Source: Rebecca billardiae RCC1528 (Eukaryota; Haptophyta). From it: a DNA stretch of 64,000 bases. The DNA is taken from contig OZ251233.1 of assembly GCA_965240325.2 (NCBI GenBank), forward strand, positions 868,001 through 932,000, given 5' to 3'. The stretch's first letter is position 1; each line of letters opens with the position of its first letter. Below are positions 8,158 through 19,690 of this stretch, piece by piece. Below the pieces are notes generated by a model. The model was not told the DNA's origin. It made no database searches and saw only the letters and a list, made by a program, of their open reading frames with translations. The translations under genes and the position numbers were made by a program.

Positions 8158-10080
8158 CTATGAGCCGATGCCGTCGCCGGCCCCGTTCGACTCGTCGTCT
8201 TCGCCGGACGGCAGGTAGTCCTTCTCCGCCTCCCAGTCCCCCGGCAGGTGGTCGGGCGTCGCGTACACGAGCGCCGTGATGTCTGCGCCCGACGGCAGGT
8301 TTGCGTACTCGTCCTCGACGGGCTGTGCGGGCAGGCCCTTGCCCGGCGGGTGGTGGGCGAGCGAGATGTGCAGCTCGCCGCCCCGGCCGTCGGCGCCGGT
8401 CGTGTGCCTCACCGACTCGCACCGCAGCCGCTGCCACGCGCCCGCCCAGCGCTCGCCGGAGCGGTCGATCGGCTCGCGCACGCGAACGCGCTGCGCGATG
8501 TTTGCTGCGTCCTTGTCGTGCCGGCTGGCGAGGTACACGTACTCGACCGTGTCGTGCGGCGCGCGCGGGTCGTCGCGCGCGAGCGCCGCGTACGTGCGCG
8601 CGTGGTCGTACGCGTACCGCATCGCCTTTGGCAGCGGCGAGAACGTGAACTCGCCGTCGAACCAGAGGCGCGGCTGCCGGTACGACCAGAGGACGCGCGG
8701 CTCCTCCGAGCCGTCCCGGCGCCGCCGCCTGAAGATGTACGTGGGGACGTAGCCCCACGGCTTGACGGTGGCCTGCGGGCGCACGACCTGGTGCAGCGCC
8801 AGCTTGTCGTCCGACTGGTACCCCCGCACCCACCAGCGCACGGAGAAGCCCTGCGCGATCGAGACCGTGCCAATGCCCTTGAGGCGGCACACCGTCTGCT
8901 GCAGGAACCCTGCCTGGTGTGCATGCATCGCGCTCAGGAGCGTGCCCCACTTGGTCGGCGGCGGGAGCGTGAGGTTGCCCATGTGGTGCATCGAGACGAA
9001 CGGCGCGAGCGGGTGCGCCTCGAGCACGCCCGTCGCCGAGCCCTTCAGGTCGAACTGGTGGAAGCCCGCCACATAGGTCGAGTCGACGCCGTGAGGCAGC
9101 GCGCACGTGTGGATTCGAAAGTCGAGGCCGTGCGCGCGGCCGAGGTGGTTGAGGCACGTGTCGAAGTAGGGCACCATGCGCCGGACGAGCTCGGCGCTCA
9201 TCGCGATCCCGCCGCCGCCGAACACCATCGGCCCGAACGCGCGCATCTGCGACAGCGTCTCCGAGTGCCCTCCGATCAGGTACGGCTCCCGCGGGTCGTA
9301 GCGGCGCAGCACCGCGCGCAGGTTGTCGAGCGCAAAGACGGTGTCGTCGTCGGAGAGGACGTACCACTCGGGCGGGTTGGGGCCGGCGCCGTGCTCCTCG
9401 AAGAGCTCGAGGAAGATGCGCGAGCAGCGTATGTGCGCCTCCATCTTGCCGCGGATGTTGGCGTTCGGCTGCGAGCGCCGGAGGAGAGGCATCCTCCGAC
9501 TGGCAGGCGGCGGCCACGGCGTCTGGCAGGCGGGCGGGTCGCCGTCGAGGAAGACCGTGCCCTGCGTCTGCGTCGTCCACCACTGCTCGATCCACGAGCG
9601 CCGCTCGCAGATCGTCTTCGTCGTGCCGCACACGCCGAAGCGGATCGAGTCGAGCGACAGCGGCGGGCGCCGGCCGGCGACACAACGCGCGCCGCCGGCC
9701 GACGCCTCGGCGCGCGGCTCTGGCACGGCGGCGGTGTCGCCCGTCGTGCCGACGCCCTGCGCTGCGCCTAATCGCACGGCGCCCTGCGCCGGCGCGTGGC
9801 GCTGGCCCTGCTCAAACGTCATCATCATCGCTGCGCGCGCGGCAGCGCGGCGGCGGCGGGCGGCGCGGATCGGTGCGCGTGAGCGCGCGACGTGGTCCGC
9901 GCGGCGCGGGCTCGTGCAGCAGGCGCGGGCGAGGCATCCACCATAGAGTATAGACGTCACAGCAGCGCCGACAATCGCCCCAACAACGGTGTAAAAGACT
10001 CTGGTGTCGAGCAGGGCACGGAACCGCCTCGGCGACCTGACCATCGACGCCATTTCGGAATCGCGCATGGCTGCCGACAC
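8158..10080 (-). CDS. Type II membrane glycosyltransferase, DUF604/GT31 (fringe-like)
   Basis: This 640-residue protein has a short basic cytosolic head, one membrane helix at about 29-47 (FYTVVGAIVGAAVTSILYG) and a low-complexity stem, then the DUF604-type catalytic region related to family GT31. Key blocks are GVCGTTKTICERRSWIEQWW (149-168), the metal-binding WYVLSDDDTVFALDNL (Asp244-246), the acceptor-side loop FGGGGIAMS (287-295), and GFHQFDLKGSATGVL followed by FVSMHHM. In GT31 enzymes the acidic triad coordinates Mn-UDP-sugar, transferring GlcNAc or Gal in the Golgi; the substrate here is unknown. The C-terminal 250 residues hold a second globular stretch (PWGYVPTYIFRRRR, EYVYLASRHDKDAANIAQRV) with an acidic end. 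ATGs at codons 1, 5, 10 and 13 are all possible starts. It is divergent from the acetolactate decarboxylase gene. Confidence 0.82.
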   Translation of the reverse strand: MSAAMRDSEMASMVRSPRRFRALLDTRVFYTVVGAIVGAAVTSILYGGCLARACCTSPRRADHVARSRAPIRAARRRRAAARAAMMMTFEQGQRHAPAQGAVRLGAAQGVGTTGDTAAVPEPRAEASAGGARCVAGRRPPLSLDSIRFGVCGTTKTICERRSWIEQWWTTQTQGTVFLDGDPPACQTPWPPPASRRMPLLRRSQPNANIRGKMEAHIRCSRIFLELFEEHGAGPNPPEWYVLSDDDTVFALDNLRAVLRRYDPREPYLIGGHSETLSQMRAFGPMVFGGGGIAMSAELVRRMVPYFDTCLNHLGRAHGLDFRIHTCALPHGVDSTYVAGFHQFDLKGSATGVLEAHPLAPFVSMHHMGNLTLPPPTKWGTLLSAMHAHQAGFLQQTVCRLKGIGTVSIAQGFSVRWWVRGYQSDDKLALHQVVRPQATVKPWGYVPTYIFRRRRRDGSEEPRVLWSYRQPRLWFDGEFTFSPLPKAMRYAYDHARTYAALARDDPRAPHDTVEYVYLASRHDKDAANIAQRVRVREPIDRSGERWAGAWQRLRCESVRHTTGADGRGGELHISLAHHPPGKGLPAQPVEDEYANLPSGADITALVYATPDHLPGDWEAEKDYLPSGEDDESNGAGDGIGS

Positions 10081-10229
10081 GACGACTTGCTTAGCGCAGA
10101 TTTTCCATTATTGGCGAATCAAAGACGGCCCCGTGCGTGCGTGCGCGCGGGTATTTCGCCGACACGTCCGCCATCCCGGCGTGTTTGGAGCATCTCGCGC
10201 CCGACCACGGTCGCGATCGCCACCCAGCC
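10081..10229. promoter_or_regulatory. Divergent promoter between the DUF604-like and ALDC genes
   Basis: The 149-base gap is less G/C-rich than the flanking genes and carries an ATTGG (CCAAT on the minus strand) near 10110, within an A/T-rich patch at about 10095-10125. Its role as a shared promoter is inferred from the head-to-head arrangement and the CCAAT-like box. Confidence 0.45.
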
Positions 10230-11144
10230 ATGAGCCTGCGCCGCAGCTCGTCTGGCGCCTACTGCATGACGTGCAACGACCCGCTCCTCAACCACGGCGA
10301 GGTCTCCGCGCGCCTGCCCACCAGCCTGTACGACGCGATGCGCGAGCACTGCGAGCGCACGGGCGACAGCGTGCACCACGTCGTGCAGAAGGCGCTCGCG
10401 GCCTACCTCGACCAGGAGCACCACACGCTGTTCCAGGTGAGCACCTCGGGCGCGCTCGTCGAGGGCGTGTACGCCGGCTGCATGCGCGTCAAGGACATCC
10501 TGCGCCACGGCGACTTTGGGCTCGGCACGTTTGACGGGCTGGACGGCGAGGGGATCCTGCACGAGGGCGTGTGCTGGCGCGCGGGCGCGGACGGGAGCGT
10601 GGAGGTGGCGCCCGACGACGCGCTCGCGCCGTTCTGGACGGTCACGCACTTCGTCTCGGACACCACGCTCACGCTCGACGGTGTCACCGGCTGGGAGAGC
10701 CTCTGCGCGCGCCTCGACGCCGCGCGCACCTCGGACAACGTGTTCGCGGCCGTGCGGCTGAGCGGCACCTTTGACGCGCTGCACTGGCGCGTCGCGCGCA
10801 AGTCGGCGGGCGGCGCGGACCTGGTCAGCGCGACTTCGTCGCAGGCGGAGTTCCGCGCCGAGGCGGTCGACGGCGTGATCGTCGGCTTCTGGACGCCCAC
10901 GTACGCGCGCACGCTCAACGTGCCGGGGTGGCACCTGCACCTCCTCTCGACCGACCGCAAGCACGCGGGCCACGTGCTCGACGTGCGCGCGGCGCGGCTC
11001 AAGGCGGAGGTGCACGTGCTCGAGCAGCTGCACGTCGCGCTGCCCGAGACCGCCGAGTTCATGCGCGCCGACCTCTCGAAGGACCCCGCCGCTGCCCTTG
11101 CCATCGCCGAGCAGTCGCGCGGCGGCGAGAAGCCGGAGCAATAG
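10230..11144 (+). CDS. Alpha-acetolactate decarboxylase (EC 4.1.1.5)
   Basis: The enzyme converts 2-acetolactate to acetoin plus CO2. The sequence matches the AlsD/BudA family: FQVSTSGALVEGVYAG opens the catalytic domain, followed by GDFGLGTFDGLDGE and GWHLHLLSTDRKHAGHVLD. In numbering from the 10230 ATG the zinc ligands are His235, His237 and His248. The active-site arginine is likely Arg176 (AAVRLSG) and the acidic residues Glu78 (LVEG) and Glu273 (LPE). The frame opens earlier, at 10137, but the ATG at 10230 is preferred because the upstream 31 codons look non-conserved. Between the start and the catalytic domain, residues 22-62 (ARLPTSLYDAMREHCER, then HHVVQKALAAYLDQ) resemble a ribbon-helix-helix unit. 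No transit peptide is evident, so a cytosolic site is likely. The family is mainly bacterial, with scattered eukaryotic members. Confidence 0.92.
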   Translation: MSLRRSSSGAYCMTCNDPLLNHGEVSARLPTSLYDAMREHCERTGDSVHHVVQKALAAYLDQEHHTLFQVSTSGALVEGVYAGCMRVKDILRHGDFGLGTFDGLDGEGILHEGVCWRAGADGSVEVAPDDALAPFWTVTHFVSDTTLTLDGVTGWESLCARLDAARTSDNVFAAVRLSGTFDALHWRVARKSAGGADLVSATSSQAEFRAEAVDGVIVGFWTPTYARTLNVPGWHLHLLSTDRKHAGHVLDVRAARLKAEVHVLEQLHVALPETAEFMRADLSKDPAAALAIAEQSRGGEKPEQ

Positions 11145-11559
11145 GCGCTCTCTCCGCACTCATCTATATCCGAGTGGCGAGCGCGCACGCGCAACGCGAC
11201 TGCTCTGAGATCGCGAACGGAGACACACTAACAGCGTCGTGGCGCAGTCGTCGTCGCGTCGTCAGTATACGGCTCCGGCTCCGGTCCACCCCCGCCCCAG
11301 CGGCCAGCTCCGTTACGTCTCAGTGGCCCCGAGCCGAAGTCACTACCAAGTACCAGCTAGTACCAAGCGGACCATGCAGTAGAGTCCCTTCCGACTCCGA
11401 GTTCCGACCCCGATTCACGCGATTATATTGATGACTTCAACGAGAAATGTCGCGCGCATCATCCGACCACCTCCCGATAGCAGGTTCTTCACACTCTGAT
11501 CTGCTATTTTATTTACTATATATGTAATTTCCCGTCCCTTACGAGTTCACGGATTTCAT

Positions 11560-11715
11560 TTTCAGCACAATCCGACGGGACGGAGCGTTCCGGACACCTG
11601 TATACATATGCGAAAATGATACCCGGATTGGGTATTTAGTTATATATATGTATATAGAAAATAGAGTCGTCTGCTGAACCTATTATTGGTTGGAGGTGTG
11701 GCTGCTGATGATCCA
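11560..11715 (-). repeat. Dispersed repeat, copy A
   Basis: Read on the minus strand, this segment aligns with plus-strand 44850-44980. Shared blocks include CTATTTTCTATA, AAATACCCA.TCCGGGT, CATTT.CG.ATATG and TCCGGAACGCT. The central 55 bases agree at most positions and the outer parts align with gaps; this copy has an extra TA-rich stretch at about 11638-11655. It is probably a non-autonomous mobile element fragment; no ORF or terminal repeat is clear. Confidence 0.65.
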
Positions 11716-11927
11716 TTTGGCCGTAATAGTAGTATCGTCCAAGGGACCGCCACAGGGGGTGGGCTAGGAGCTATTGTAGATCGTCATCAGAGGCGGCGAT
11801 CCCGCCGATTGCAGTGTCATCAAGATGTAACGCTCCACTGACCGGACGGGGGGGGGTGGACCGAAGCCGGCGGAGCGCCGGTACATCAATTGATGATGAC
11901 GCGACGACGACGACTAACAAGTCGTCA

Positions 11928-11929
11928 GC

Positions 11930-11962
<33 letters not shown>

Positions 11963-11963
11963 C
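11928..11963. repeat. TA dinucleotide microsatellite
   Basis: A nearly pure alternating TA tract, with one G interruption, stands out in otherwise G/C-rich DNA and accounts for an isoleucine-tyrosine periodic open frame on both strands. Confidence 0.9.
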
Positions 11964-12619
11964 GCGCGTCGTACCATCGTGCATGCAGCTTGGAAGGCGC
12001 AGCTCGAGAGCCGCCAAGCCGCACGAGAGCAAGGCACGAAGCACCATCGTGCAGAGGGCATCGCGAAGATGCGGGCCCGGAAACAGCTGCAGCCATCATG
12101 CCAGTGGGCACTTCCGAAGGGCGTTCGCTGCGAGTGAGCGAGAGGCACTGGACTGCGTCGGTTCGCTCGGCGCCTGATGAAAAACCCAGTTCACCAATTG
12201 GCCGTCCTGTGCCGCCGCCAACCTTGCCTGTTTGCCTAAGGCCCAGGAGCATCACAGCGAGTAGGTTGTTCGGGGTCGTTGTGCGAGCGCACAGAGCAGG
12301 CTCGAAAGTCCCTCGTGGCACGAGAAGAGGGTGGCCAAGATGGCAGCCGGACTTGAGCTCGGCCGCCTGGCTCGGGCCGAATGGCAGGCAGGTGTTGATA
12401 CGGCGCATTGCGCTCCCACCGTCCTCTTAGACGATAATCATCAGTTATTTATTGTCGTACGTGCGAATAACCCACATATAGGCATTATAGCGCGTCGTCC
12501 TATATCTCATCCGGTCAGACAGTCCGCCGGTCCGGTCGTCGCATCAGTCGTCTTAAGTTGTCGTCGTGACGTGCTGACCAGCATCTGAGACGACACATAT
12601 ATCCTGCTAGCGTCGATAT

Positions 12620-15600
12620 TCAGAAGGCAGAGAAGCGCTCCCCGACCCCGCCGCCGTCCGACTCGGCGCGGCCGCCGCCGAGCTTGCTGGAGAGCGCGGG
12701 CGGCGCGCCGCCGCGCCGGAGCTCGGCGAGCTGGCCCTCAACGCGCTCGAGCTGCGCGCGCATGCGCACGACGTCGTCGGCGAGCCCGGCGCTCACGCCG
12801 CGCCGCTCCGCCTCGGCCGCGTCGTGCGCGCGCAGCTCGGCCTCGACGGCCAGCTCGGGCATCCGAAGTCCGCGCATGTCGTCGGCGAGCGCGTCGGGCG
12901 GAGAGAGCCAGAACTCGATGGCGGCGTCGCGCGCCGCCTGCGACCAGGGCGGCTGCTCGCGCATCGAGTCGAGCTGGAGGACGAGCGAGACCGCGTCGGC
13001 CGCGCCGCGCATCTTGGTGATCGCCGCGGGCGGCGGCGGCAGCCGCGCCTGCCGCCGCACGAGCGAGCCCACCGAGGAGGACGCGCTACTGCGCCGCACG
13101 CGCCGGAGTGCGGCGCCGAGGCTGGCGCGCGCCGTCGCGCCGAGAGCGCGCACGCGCGTGAGCGCGCGCATCGAGCGCGAGAAGGAGGAGACCTCGAGGA
13201 GGTCGTCGTCGTCGTCCGACGAGCCGCCGTCGAGCGCCGAGACCGAGCGCGTGAGCGAGCGGCTCGAGCGGCTCTTCGCGAGCATCTTGGCCAGCTTGCG
13301 CGCCTGGCGCGGGTGCGCGGCGCTGATGCCGCCCGCGCGGCGGCGGCTGCTGACAGAGTGCGCGCCGCCGCCGCCGCCGCCGCCCGCGCCCGCGCCGGTG
13401 CTCGAGCCGGCGACGCGCTGCGTGAGCAGCTCGCGCACCATGAGCTGGCGCACCTCCTGCGCCCACTCCGTCTCCGCGCGCGCCACGTTCTCCCTGTACA
13501 CCCCCGACACGACGGCGATGAACGTGTTGGCGAGCGCCGCGCAGCCCACCAGCGTGATGAGCGTGCTCGCCAGAAAAGGGATGAGCCCACCTGCGCGCTG
13601 CAGCGAGCGCAGGTCGGCGGCGGGGGTGAAGAAGGCGGTGAGCAGCGCGAACGAGGCGCGCGGCCACGAGCGGAACTGCGGCAGCTGGCTCGAGAAGAGC
13701 ACGTGCGCGAACAGCCCGAACGCCGCGACGACGAACAGCAGCACGAGCCCGAAGGTGTGCACGCGCGGCGCCGACAGCACCGACAACGACGCGCCCATCG
13801 CAGGGCCGACGCGCGGCAGAAGCCGGAGGAACTTGGAGAGGCGGAGCCAGCAGACGAAGCAGGCGAGGGCGACGGTGGTGCGCTGCGCGGCGAAGAGGTA
13901 CGCCACGTCGTGCAGCTCCGCGCGGTACCGCCCGTCCTCCAGGTCGAGCTCCGGCAGCATCGCCCACTCCCCGTACCATCGAAGCCGCCAGCCGGCCCAA
14001 GCGAGCAGACAGGCGAGCATGCTCAGGTCGAACAGGTCGAGGTTGAGCGTGCGCACGAGGCCGAAGCGCGCGGAGAGGGAGACGGCGCCGCCACCGCGCC
14101 GCCGCTTGAGCCGCCGCGCGCGCAGCACCGAGCGCACCGCGCGCACCGCGTACACCGCCGTCGCGAGCCCGACGATGAAGTCGAAGGCGGCGAGAAGCAA
14201 ATGCGAAGCCGAGACGGCGCGTCCCGCGCCCGAAGCGTAAGGAGCAAACATCACGACGCTCGTGGTGCGCACGGCGCCGGAGGCCTCGGGGAGCTCGACG
14301 AGCGCACGCAGCGTGATCACGCGGTGCAGCGGCTCGTTGTACAGGCACGCGAGCAGCACCACCGCGCGCGTCGACGCGTCCACCCAGCCGGACGAGGCGA
14401 GGGCGGAGAGCGCCGCGCGCGCCTCCGTGCCGTTGGCGGGCGCGAGGTCGACGGCATGCAAATCCATCCCGAAATACGAGCGGCCGATGAGGCCCTTGCT
14501 GAAGGCGGAGGCGTGCGCGGGGCCGAGGCGGTGCGCGAGCGACGCCGCCACCTCCTCCGGCGTGCGCGGCCCCGCCGCCGCCTCGCCCTCCGAGCCGCTG
14601 CCAGCCGCGCCGCCCGCGCCACCCGCCGGCGGCGGGCCCACCGCAGAGTCGTTCAGAGCGCCGCCGTCAGCCGTCGCACGCGGCAGCGGCGGCGGCTGCC
14701 CATGCGCGTGCGCGTGCGCGTGCGCATCGGCGTGCTGGGGCGCCGGCGGCTCGGCCGGGCGGTCCGCCCCGCGCTCGGCGAACCGCGCGAACGAGCGCAG
14801 CTTGTTCCAACGCGGGTCTCGGTGCGAGCCGCCGCCGCCGCCGCCGTCGTCGACGCACGCGCGGCCTCGCCCGGGCGCGGAGCAGCGCTCGCGCGCCTGC
14901 GCCACCCTGACCGCGCCGAGCAGCCGCGTGTGCATGTCGAGCTGGCCGTCGAGGCCGGCGCCGTACAGCGCGGGCAGCGCGGTGGAGAGCAGGTACGCCC
15001 ACGTGTCCGCCTCCCCCGTGATGTCCTCCCACGCGAACTGCGGCGCGCGCAGGTGCGGCGCCGGCGCGGCGGCGAGGGTGGCGCCGGGTGCCGAGCGCGC
15101 GCCGCGCGCGCCGCCGGCGCCGAGCGGCGCGCCGCCGCCGTCCGCGGCGAGGGCGGCGTCGTCGTGCGCGACGGCGACCGCGACGACCGTCGCGTCCGAC
15201 CCCTCGCGCCGCTCGAAGAGCAGGTGCTCCAGCGCGCGCTCCGCGTAGTAGTTCAGCGCGTGCGGCGACCACACCATGATGAGCGCCTGCGTCGTGAGCG
15301 CGCCGAGAAAGGCCAGGAAGGCGCCGCCGTCGACCAAAAGGTACCGCAGGATGAAGGCGCGCCGAGCGGCGCCGGCGGAGGCGGCGGAGGCGTCGGGCTC
15401 GTCGGCGCCCTCCGCGCCGCCGCCGCCGCCGCCGCCGGGCCAGCCAAACCCGCCGCGCCGCCGCGCGCCGCCGCCGCCGCCGGCTCCGGCTCGGCGCGCG
15501 TCGTCGTCGTCGTCGTCGTCCTCCCGATGGTCCTCCAGCGCTGACACAAGGAGCTCGGCGAGCTTGGCGCGGCGCGAGAGGAGCGGGTCGGCGGTGGGCT

Positions 15601-18600
15601 GCGTCGCGCTCTGCTGCTGCGCGCGCGCTGAGAGCGCGTGCAGCTGCAGCAGCCCCTGCGCGTACGCGCTCGGCCGCCGGAGCGCGAACGCCACCGACGT
15701 AACGGACGACGTAACCGACGCGCCGAGCCCGCCCTCGGCGGATGCTGAGAGCGCGCCTGCACCGAGGAGCGCGCGCACGCAGCGGAGGCGGCCGTTGCGC
15801 ACGGCGAGGGCGAGCGCGGTCCAGCCGTCCGAGTCCGCCACGTTCGTCGCGCGCGCCAGCTCCGCGCGCGGCGTGAGGCGCAGCAGCAGACCCAGCACCT
15901 CGCCGTTGCCCAGCGCGGCCGCGTAGTGCAGCGCCAGCCGGCCGCGCGCGTCCCGTGCCAAGCAGACGCTCGCGTCGGCGGGCGCGCGCGGCGCGGGCGC
16001 GAGCAGGGGCGAGACGAGCGCGGAGACCGCGTCGAGCGCGCGCGCGCGCACGCGCCCGGCGGCGCCGCCGCCCTGCGCGCCGCCCTGCGCGCCCGAGCCG
16101 CCGCCGCCGCCAGGCAGTGGGTGCGCACGCGCCAGCCTGTGCAGGAGTGTCTGCAAACCTGCGAGCGTGCGCGCGGGCGCGTCGTGCGCGCGCAGCGCGG
16201 CGCTGGCGACGGCGCCGCCAGGCGGCTGGAGCAGGAGCAGGCAGAGGTTGTACGCGCCGAGCTCGCACGCCAGCAGCAGCGGCATCTGCCGCGCGCCGTC
16301 GTGGCCGAAGGGCAGCGCAGGCCACGCCGTCGCGCGCACCGTGCCGCGCGCGCTCTCGAGCACACCGCGCACGCTCGGCGGGAGGGCCTCGCGGCGCGCG
16401 GCTGCGACGGCACCGTGCACGTCCTCGAGCGCCTGCGGTGGTCCGAGGCCCGTGCTGGAGAGCAGGTACAGGCTCGAGCCGCTCATGTCGTGCTCCTCCG
16501 CGCCACCCGCCGGCCCGCCCGCTCCGCCCGCGGCCGCCACGCCCGCACCGCCGCCAACACCGCCGCCGAGCGCGCGCGCGCGGATCGCAACCAGCTCGGC
16601 GATCTCGATGGCGCCCGTGTGCAGCGCGATGGCCAGGGCGTCGACGCCGTCGAGCACGCACGGGCGCGTGACAGACCACGCGTCGCGCGGCGGCGCGCCG
16701 CCCTCCGCCGCGCCCCGCGCCGGCAGCGCGCTGGGTGCCTCCGCGTCAGCCAGGCCCGCGCCGCCGCCCGCGCGCGCGTCAGCCGCGCCGCCGCCGCCGC
16801 CAGTGCCGCCAGTGCCGCCGAGCCCCGCGTGCGCGCGCTGCGCGTGCGCCGGGCCGAGCGCGTGTTGCGCCGCCGCGCTCACGTCCAGTCCAAGCCCGAG
16901 CATCTCCTGCACCAGCGCGAGCACCTCCGCCGGCGGCTGCCACATGGACGCGAGCTCGAGCGCGACGAAGCGTCGGATGGCGAGGACGAGACTCGGGCGC
17001 TCGTCAGGCTGCGCGGGCGGCGCGTGCCCGGTGAGGCTGGCGCTCGACGCGGCGGGGGTGGGGCCTCGGAAGGAGGCGGCGGGCGTGGCGGCGGGCACGT
17101 GCGGCGGCGGTGCCGCGCCGCCGCCGCCGGCACTCGCGCCGCCGCCGCCACGCGCGCCGCCGCCGCCGATCCGCACGCCCTCCCTGTGCGCGCGCGCGTC
17201 CGCGAGCGACACCTCCGGCGTGAAGTCCGCACACCAGCGCCACTTGGCGATGGCGACGTGCACGGCCTCCAGCGCGTCGCTCGTCGAGACGAGCTTCAAG
17301 TCCCATCGCGGCTCGGCCGAGCGGCCGTCGGGCCCGAGCCGCGGCGGACCGCCGACCGCGCGGTTGCGCGCGCGCACGAGATACGCCGCGAGCCGCGCGT
17401 GCCCGTGCGCGATCGCGTAGGAGAGCGGCCGTTGGAAGAACGGGAGTGGGCGCGTCTCGCCGCGGTCGCGCGCGAGCGGGCGCGCGCCGAGCAGGCTGAG
17501 CACCTGCAGCTCGCGGATGGTGGTGGAGCCGCGCAACGCAAAGAGCACGCGCACGTGCGCCGCGAGCACCGCCTCATCGACCGCGCCGCCAAAGCCGCCG
17601 CCGCCGGCCGCGCCGCCGCCGCCGCCAACACCGCCGCCAACGCCGCCGCCCAGCCCGACGCCCGGCAGCGCCTCGGTCATGCGGAACGTCTCGAGGTCGT
17701 GCAGCGCGCTCAGCGCGTCCGCCAGCTTCCGCGTCGCCGCGCCGCCGTGATTCCCCGCGCCGAGGTCGAGCAGCCGAAGCCCGCCGTTCTGCCGGAGGCC
17801 CTCTGCGAGGTGGGCGATGCCGCGCTCGCGCAGCGCGCAGCCGGCGACGCGCAGCGCGCGCAGCCGGCCGCGCGCCGCGGCGGGCGAGGCGAGCAGCCGG
17901 CGCAGCTGCAGCCCGCCGTCCGGGCCGAGCACGTTCCCCGAGACGTCGAGCGAGCGCAGCCGTCCGTGCGCGAGCAGGAAGTTGACCAACACCTCGATGC
18001 CGGCTGGCGTGAGGTCGTTGCGCGCGACGGATAGCGCGGTGAGCGCGCACCGGTCTCGCGCGTTGTACAGCGAGCCGACGAGCACCTCGATGCCCTCGTC
18101 GCGCGCCGCGTTGTGCGCGAGGTTGAGCGCGCGCAGACCCGTCGCGCCGCGCAGCCCGGCGCTCAGCGCGCTCACGCCGTCCACCTGCGCGTGCCCGCGT
18201 CGGCAGTCGAGCGCGGTCAGGGAGCGCATCTCGGCGGCCATTCTGGCGAGCGTCGCGAAGCCCGAGGCGTGGAGCTCGGACTGCGGCACGGCGAGGGTGA
18301 GCACGTCGACGGGCGCGTGGCGCAAGAACTCGCGCACGTACCGCAGGTGCCGCTCCGCCAGCCCGTCCGCCGAGTGCCGCAGCAGCAGCCGGCGGTAGCT
18401 CGGACGCACGAGCGGCGCCCCGCCCTCGTCGTCATGCCGCTCATAGTGGCGGCGCACGAACTCGCGCAGCCGGCTGATGGCGCGGATGAGCGCAGGGTCG
18501 GAGTCGAGCGCGCGCGCGCACTGCGGCGCGCCGTGCGAGGCCCACCACACGCGGAAGTGGGCGTATGCAGAGCGCAGCGCGAGGTACGCCCCGCGCTGAC

Positions 18601-19657
18601 CCGCCGACGGCGATGGCGGCGCGCCGCCGTCCGCGCCGCGCTCCAAGCCTCCGCCGCCGCCGCCGCCGCCGCCATCCGACGAGCGCGGCGAGGTGCGCGC
18701 GAGGTTGGCGCGGCGCGGGCTCAGCAGCGACGTCGACTGCGCGATGCGCGGCTGCGTGCACTGCAGCGCCAGGTGCGCCGCGGTCGCCGACAGGAGAGCG
18801 TTCGCCGCCGCGCGCCGCGCCGCGCCGCGCCCGCCGCCGCCGCCGTCGCCGCCATCGCCGCCGCCGCCGCCGCCATCCTCGTCCTCATCCTCGCCGCTCC
18901 CGTCCGCGTCGAAGCCAAAGTCGCCGTCGTAGTCGAGCTCGCCGTCACGCTCCACGCCGCCCTCCGCCTCCTCGCCCAGCTCGGCCGCGTCCAGCGCCGA
19001 GAGCCCCGCGGCGCCGTAGTACGCCGCCGCCTGTGCGAGCGAGTCGGTGCTGAACACGCCGCCGCCGCCGCCGCCGGCCGCCGCCGCCGCGTCGTCGTTC
19101 AGCTCCGCCTCGTCCTCGTCGTCGGCCTGCCACGCGCCGACGGGCTCGAAGTCGGCGAAGCGCAGCAGCTCCTCCGGCGGCGAAGCCTCGAAGTCGAAGC
19201 ACAGCCGCAGGTTCGGGTGCAGCGACGCCGCGGGCGCGAGCCCCTCGGTCGGCGGGAGCTGCGCGAGCAGCGGTGGCTCGAGCAATACCGCGCCGCCGCG
19301 CTCGCGCGGCCGGCGCAGCACAAAAGAGATCGTGGCGGGCTCGTTGGTGAGGTCGATGGCGACGCCGACGACGGTGCCGCGCCGCCACGTCGTCGCGACG
19401 TGCTCGTGCGCCGACGCCTGCGCCGCCTCGGCGCGCTTCGCGTGGCCCGCGTTGTGCAGCAGAAGCGCGGCGCGCGCGCGCGCGGCCGCGCCGCCGCCGG
19501 CCGGCGGCGCCGCCGCCGCGGTGGGCACCGCGCCGGCGTAACCCCACGAGAGCGCGTCGTCTCCAACGCCGGAGCCGACCTCGTACGAGCCGAAGAAGGC
19601 GCGCAGCCCGACGCCGATCGAGCCCCAGCCTCCCGTCTCGGCCGCCGCCTCGCCGCG

Positions 19658-19690
<33 letters not shown>

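Larger units (their letters stand above)
11145..12619. other. Convergent intergenic region with repeats, no gene seen
   Basis: This gap lies between two 3' ends, ALDC (plus) and the giant gene (minus). It is markedly richer in A/T than the genes, especially 11440-11700 and 11925-11970. It holds the inverted copy of a dispersed repeat and a TA microsatellite. Open frames here are short and low-complexity. Terminators or polyadenylation sites for both genes must lie here, but I see no diagnostic signal. Confidence 0.55.

Noticed and set aside
11928-12150. Open frames with Ile-Tyr repeats on both strands
   Set aside because: They arise from the TA microsatellite.
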